Below, in pieces: positions 61,890 to 64,000 of a stretch of 64,000 bases of DNA. Below the pieces are notes generated by a model. That model was not told where the DNA came from and did not search any database. It worked only from the letters and a program-made list of their open reading frames with translations. The stretch spans positions 1,761,001-1,825,000 of the forward strand of contig NADL03000478.1 in NCBI GenBank assembly GCA_002205965.3, in the 5' to 3' direction. How positions within the stretch are numbered: position 1 is the stretch's first letter; every line of letters starts with the position of its first letter. Source of the DNA: Kappaphycus alvarezii. Lineage: Eukaryota; Rhodophyta; Florideophyceae; Gigartinales; Solieriaceae. A program made the position numbers and the translations under genes.

Positions 61890-62383
61890 TGTTATACAGT
61901 AGCTGATAATGTGGGTATAAGGCGACGGCAATCTGTTGACAATGTTTTGATATTGACATGACACTCGAGCAGTCTAATGCTATTGAATTGGAGTGCGGAA
62001 CCGAATGAGGAGAAGACGCGAGCGGGCGCGGACTAAGGTTCGTAATTGGATTGTTATTTCCTTTTTACTTCGGACGAGGTTTGGCCTTGTCTGTACAAGA
62101 GTTTTGGGCTGGAAGCCAGCCCAGAAGGAAAGGGCACGTTAGGGGAAGTCTGCAGTATATAGCAGAGCTTTGAGTGCGGCAAGACCGAAGGGGGGAGCAA
62201 GAGGTGAAAAAAAGGTGTGCGACTTTTTCTTGTTCTCGGCGTACTCAGTAAAGAACTAGAGTGTGCTGCGACCGAGGGCACACACACGCCAGCGTCTACG
62301 TCAACTATTTACTTTGTTTCTGTCGTCCTATCGATTGTTTTATAGCACTTCCGCTCTGCTAACGCTTCACAGCTTTTTTGACA
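61890..62383 (+). repeat. Gypsy-3 5' LTR
   Basis: Starts TGTTATACAGTAGC and ends TTGACA, so TG...CA ends are plausible. It matches the solo LTR at 59124-59655. A TATA-like GTATATAGCAG at about 62154 could be the promoter, and the downstream GC-rich part the R/U5 region. The leader up to gag holds no clear TGG primer-binding site right at the end; TGGGTACCAGATG at about 62403 is a possible, displaced one. Confidence 0.65.
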
Positions 62384-62486
62384 GGGTAGAGGACCTCTCC
62401 CCTGGGTACCAGATGAGGACAACTGTGCTCAAGAGTACATTTGGTCGTAGCTAGAAGCCGTTATCACGGATAACATTCGCGGATAA

Positions 62487-64000
62487 GACCTGCAAGAGAG
62501 CTTCCAAGTGTTACTCCCGCCAGAGACTTTGTTCTCTCCAAGTGCCTTAAATGGCAAGAATGCTCCTCGCATGTACAAAGACATCAGAGACGTTATTCAT
62601 GCTAGAGAGGGCTGCATCGCTAAACGTCAGGGCTTGGCAATAAAGAAGGCGCTTACTGAGTTCTACCTGGACCTGCAGTTTCAGCAAGATGCCCGAGATT
62701 TGTGCCGCGAGATGCTAGAGGCCGCAATGCCGACTATGTCAGCCCTACGCAATGGCATCTCCAGTCGCAGTCAGGACTCGGACGCTGCATCTAACAAGTC
62801 TACTCCTTCTGATGACTGTGTTGCAGTCCTGTCGCCGATGCTGGGAGAAGAAGCGCAGGAGAAGACACCACATGACCCTCAAGTTGGACCCCGCGCACGC
62901 CGTTTTGGTGTACCTACCGCGTCGCTGGGTGATTCAAAGGACATTCGGGACTCATCATTCGCGCCGCATCAGCAGAGAGCTAACAAAAAGCCGCCAGCCG
63001 CATCAGTTCGTAGTTAACTTTGCAACGAAGTGCCACAAGATCGGGCTGCAGAGTTCATCCATCCTCACCATACCCCAGGACCGCAGAGCGTCTCAACGCA
63101 TGCCGTTAATGTTTTGAGCAAGTTAGAAACCCGCTTCAAAGGCCGTGCTGACAGGTTTGGAGGCGATAATGGGGAGAACTCGGAGGATTTTTATTCCTCG
63201 TATATGAATTGTGTTTCACAATGGGGCGTGACCGAGCATGCTGCCTTGCGCAACATAGAAAATATACTGGCAGGGGAAGCCAAGCAGTATTATAAACGGA
63301 GAGTACAAGCCAATCCTAACGTTTTACGGTGCTGTGAAGACGTCAATAAATTCATCCTTGATATCTTTCACGGGCAGGAAGCACAGGAAGCTACGCTAGA
63401 GCACTTGGATGCCATCTCAAATTACGAATTCGTTAAGAAGTCTGGCTCATTAGTTGAAGGGTTGAGGTCTGTTCGCGATGAAATAGTGAAGCATGTCAAC
63501 CTCGTACCCAAAGAAAGGCAAACCGAGAAGGACCTGAAACTTTGGCTAAAGCACACTGTTCCGCTCTTTCAAGTGGGCTCGTCCCACTACTGCACGGCGA
63601 ACGAATTGGACTTCGCTCAGATGTACGCCACGCTCAAAGTTCAGGCCATAGAAGAAGAGAAGTCTCGCCTTCAGAGGAGTGACCGCGGATCATTGAAGAG
63701 TAGAGTCGGTGACAAGTCATCAGGAAAGAGTGTGTGGTTCGGGGATGGGGATGGACGCCCCACTGAAAATCCCAAACACAAGCCGTTCAATGGCCAACGC
63801 GAGGCCAAGCGTTTCAACGGGAGCTGTTACGGCTGTGGAAAGAGGGTCTATAAACGCTACAACTGCCCGGATTGCAAGTCCAATCGTAACGACTACCGAC
63901 AGGATAGCGCCAAAGCACTCAAGGCTATCAACGCCGGCGCGACACTCTCCGAGGCCGCTCAAGTGATGGCTGACCTGGAGATTCAGTACGGGAGAACTGG
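62487..64000 (+). pseudogene. Gypsy-3 gag with one in-frame stop and altered zinc knuckle
   Basis: The frame opens at 62487; the first ATG is at 62571 (MYKDIRDVIHAREGC). It runs to a TAA at 63015-63017 and continues in the same frame, with no further stop, to the window end (327 more codons). The first part is helical then Ser/Asp-rich. The second has KLETRFKGRADRFGGD, ALRNIENILAGEAKQYYKRR (a capsid-like block), FVKKSGSLVEGLRS, and DLKLWLKHTVPLFQVGSSHY. Near the end CYGCGKRVYKRYNC (63825-63866) has exact CX2CX4HX4C spacing, but the His is Tyr (TAT, 63849-63851). Gag forms the particle and binds RNA. The stop may be a mutation or a translational control point; one stop in a long clean frame suggests a recent copy. 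Confidence 0.75.

Larger units (their letters stand above)
61890..64000 (+). mobile_element. Gypsy-3: LTR retrotransposon, 5' part, runs off the window
   Basis: A 5' LTR (61890-62383), a short leader and a long gag frame with a zinc knuckle, open at the window end. Only one stop interrupts about 500 codons, so this is the youngest retroelement in the window. Pol and the 3' LTR must lie beyond 64000. The Gypsy assignment is an inference from the gag style; no pol domain is visible here. Confidence 0.65.

Noticed and set aside
1..64000. CRISPR array, bacterial operon, riboswitch or rRNA
   Set aside because: No regularly spaced repeats, co-directional intact gene clusters or conserved RNA cores seen on either strand.

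Overview
The window is non-coding eukaryotic DNA made mostly of decayed transposable elements in visibly AT-rich filler. No intact host gene, rRNA or tRNA gene, or prokaryote-style gene cluster was found. The element proteins (Gypsy polyproteins with C-terminal chromo-like modules, pogo/Tigger transposases, two-gene PIF/Harbinger elements) look most like families I know from oomycetes, other protists and early-diverging fungi. That is recall of family resemblance, not a search. A mitochondrial nad2 fragment at 58.3-58.7 kb stays in frame through a TGA codon. This suggests a host whose mitochondria read TGA as Trp, which would argue against a typical oomycete, so the taxon is left open.

Layout: 0-1.5 kb is one end of a PIF/Harbinger element, with a Myb/SANT-like ORF (+) facing its transposase (-). 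2.0-9.1 kb is Gypsy-1 with paired LTRs, gag, protease/RT and integrase C-terminus. It is split by a nearly whole pogo element (5813-8086) that has matching termini, flanking TA and all three catalytic aspartates. 9.6-10.8 kb holds a long single-frame decayed ORF, and 10.9-11.3 kb an antisense fragment resembling a non-LTR retrotransposon endonuclease. 11.4-22.2 kb is an AT-rich desert. 22.3-25.2 kb is a second, unrelated Harbinger element, also with tail-to-tail genes. 25.2-34.7 kb is desert.

34.8-35.4 kb carries a possible small spliced host gene, and 36.0-36.5 kb a possible DDE transposase fragment. 36.7-48.45 kb is Gypsy-2: LTR, gag, antisense pogo-like insertion, gag remainder, protease/RT (YVGD instead of YxDD), RNase H, integrase, chromodomain, an unidentified antisense reading frame of about 2.2 kb, then LTR. 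48.5-58.3 kb is largely desert with small tandem repeats. 58.3-58.7 kb is the nad2 fragment. 59.1-59.7 kb is a solo LTR. 61.9-64.0 kb is the 5' part of Gypsy-3, the youngest-looking element, whose gag is broken by a single stop and runs off the window.

The coding pieces do not form a pathway. They work, or once worked, as separate mobile elements, several nested in each other: pogo in Gypsy-1, a pogo-like element in Gypsy-2. Gypsy-1, Gypsy-2, Gypsy-3 and the solo LTR all point to the + strand.
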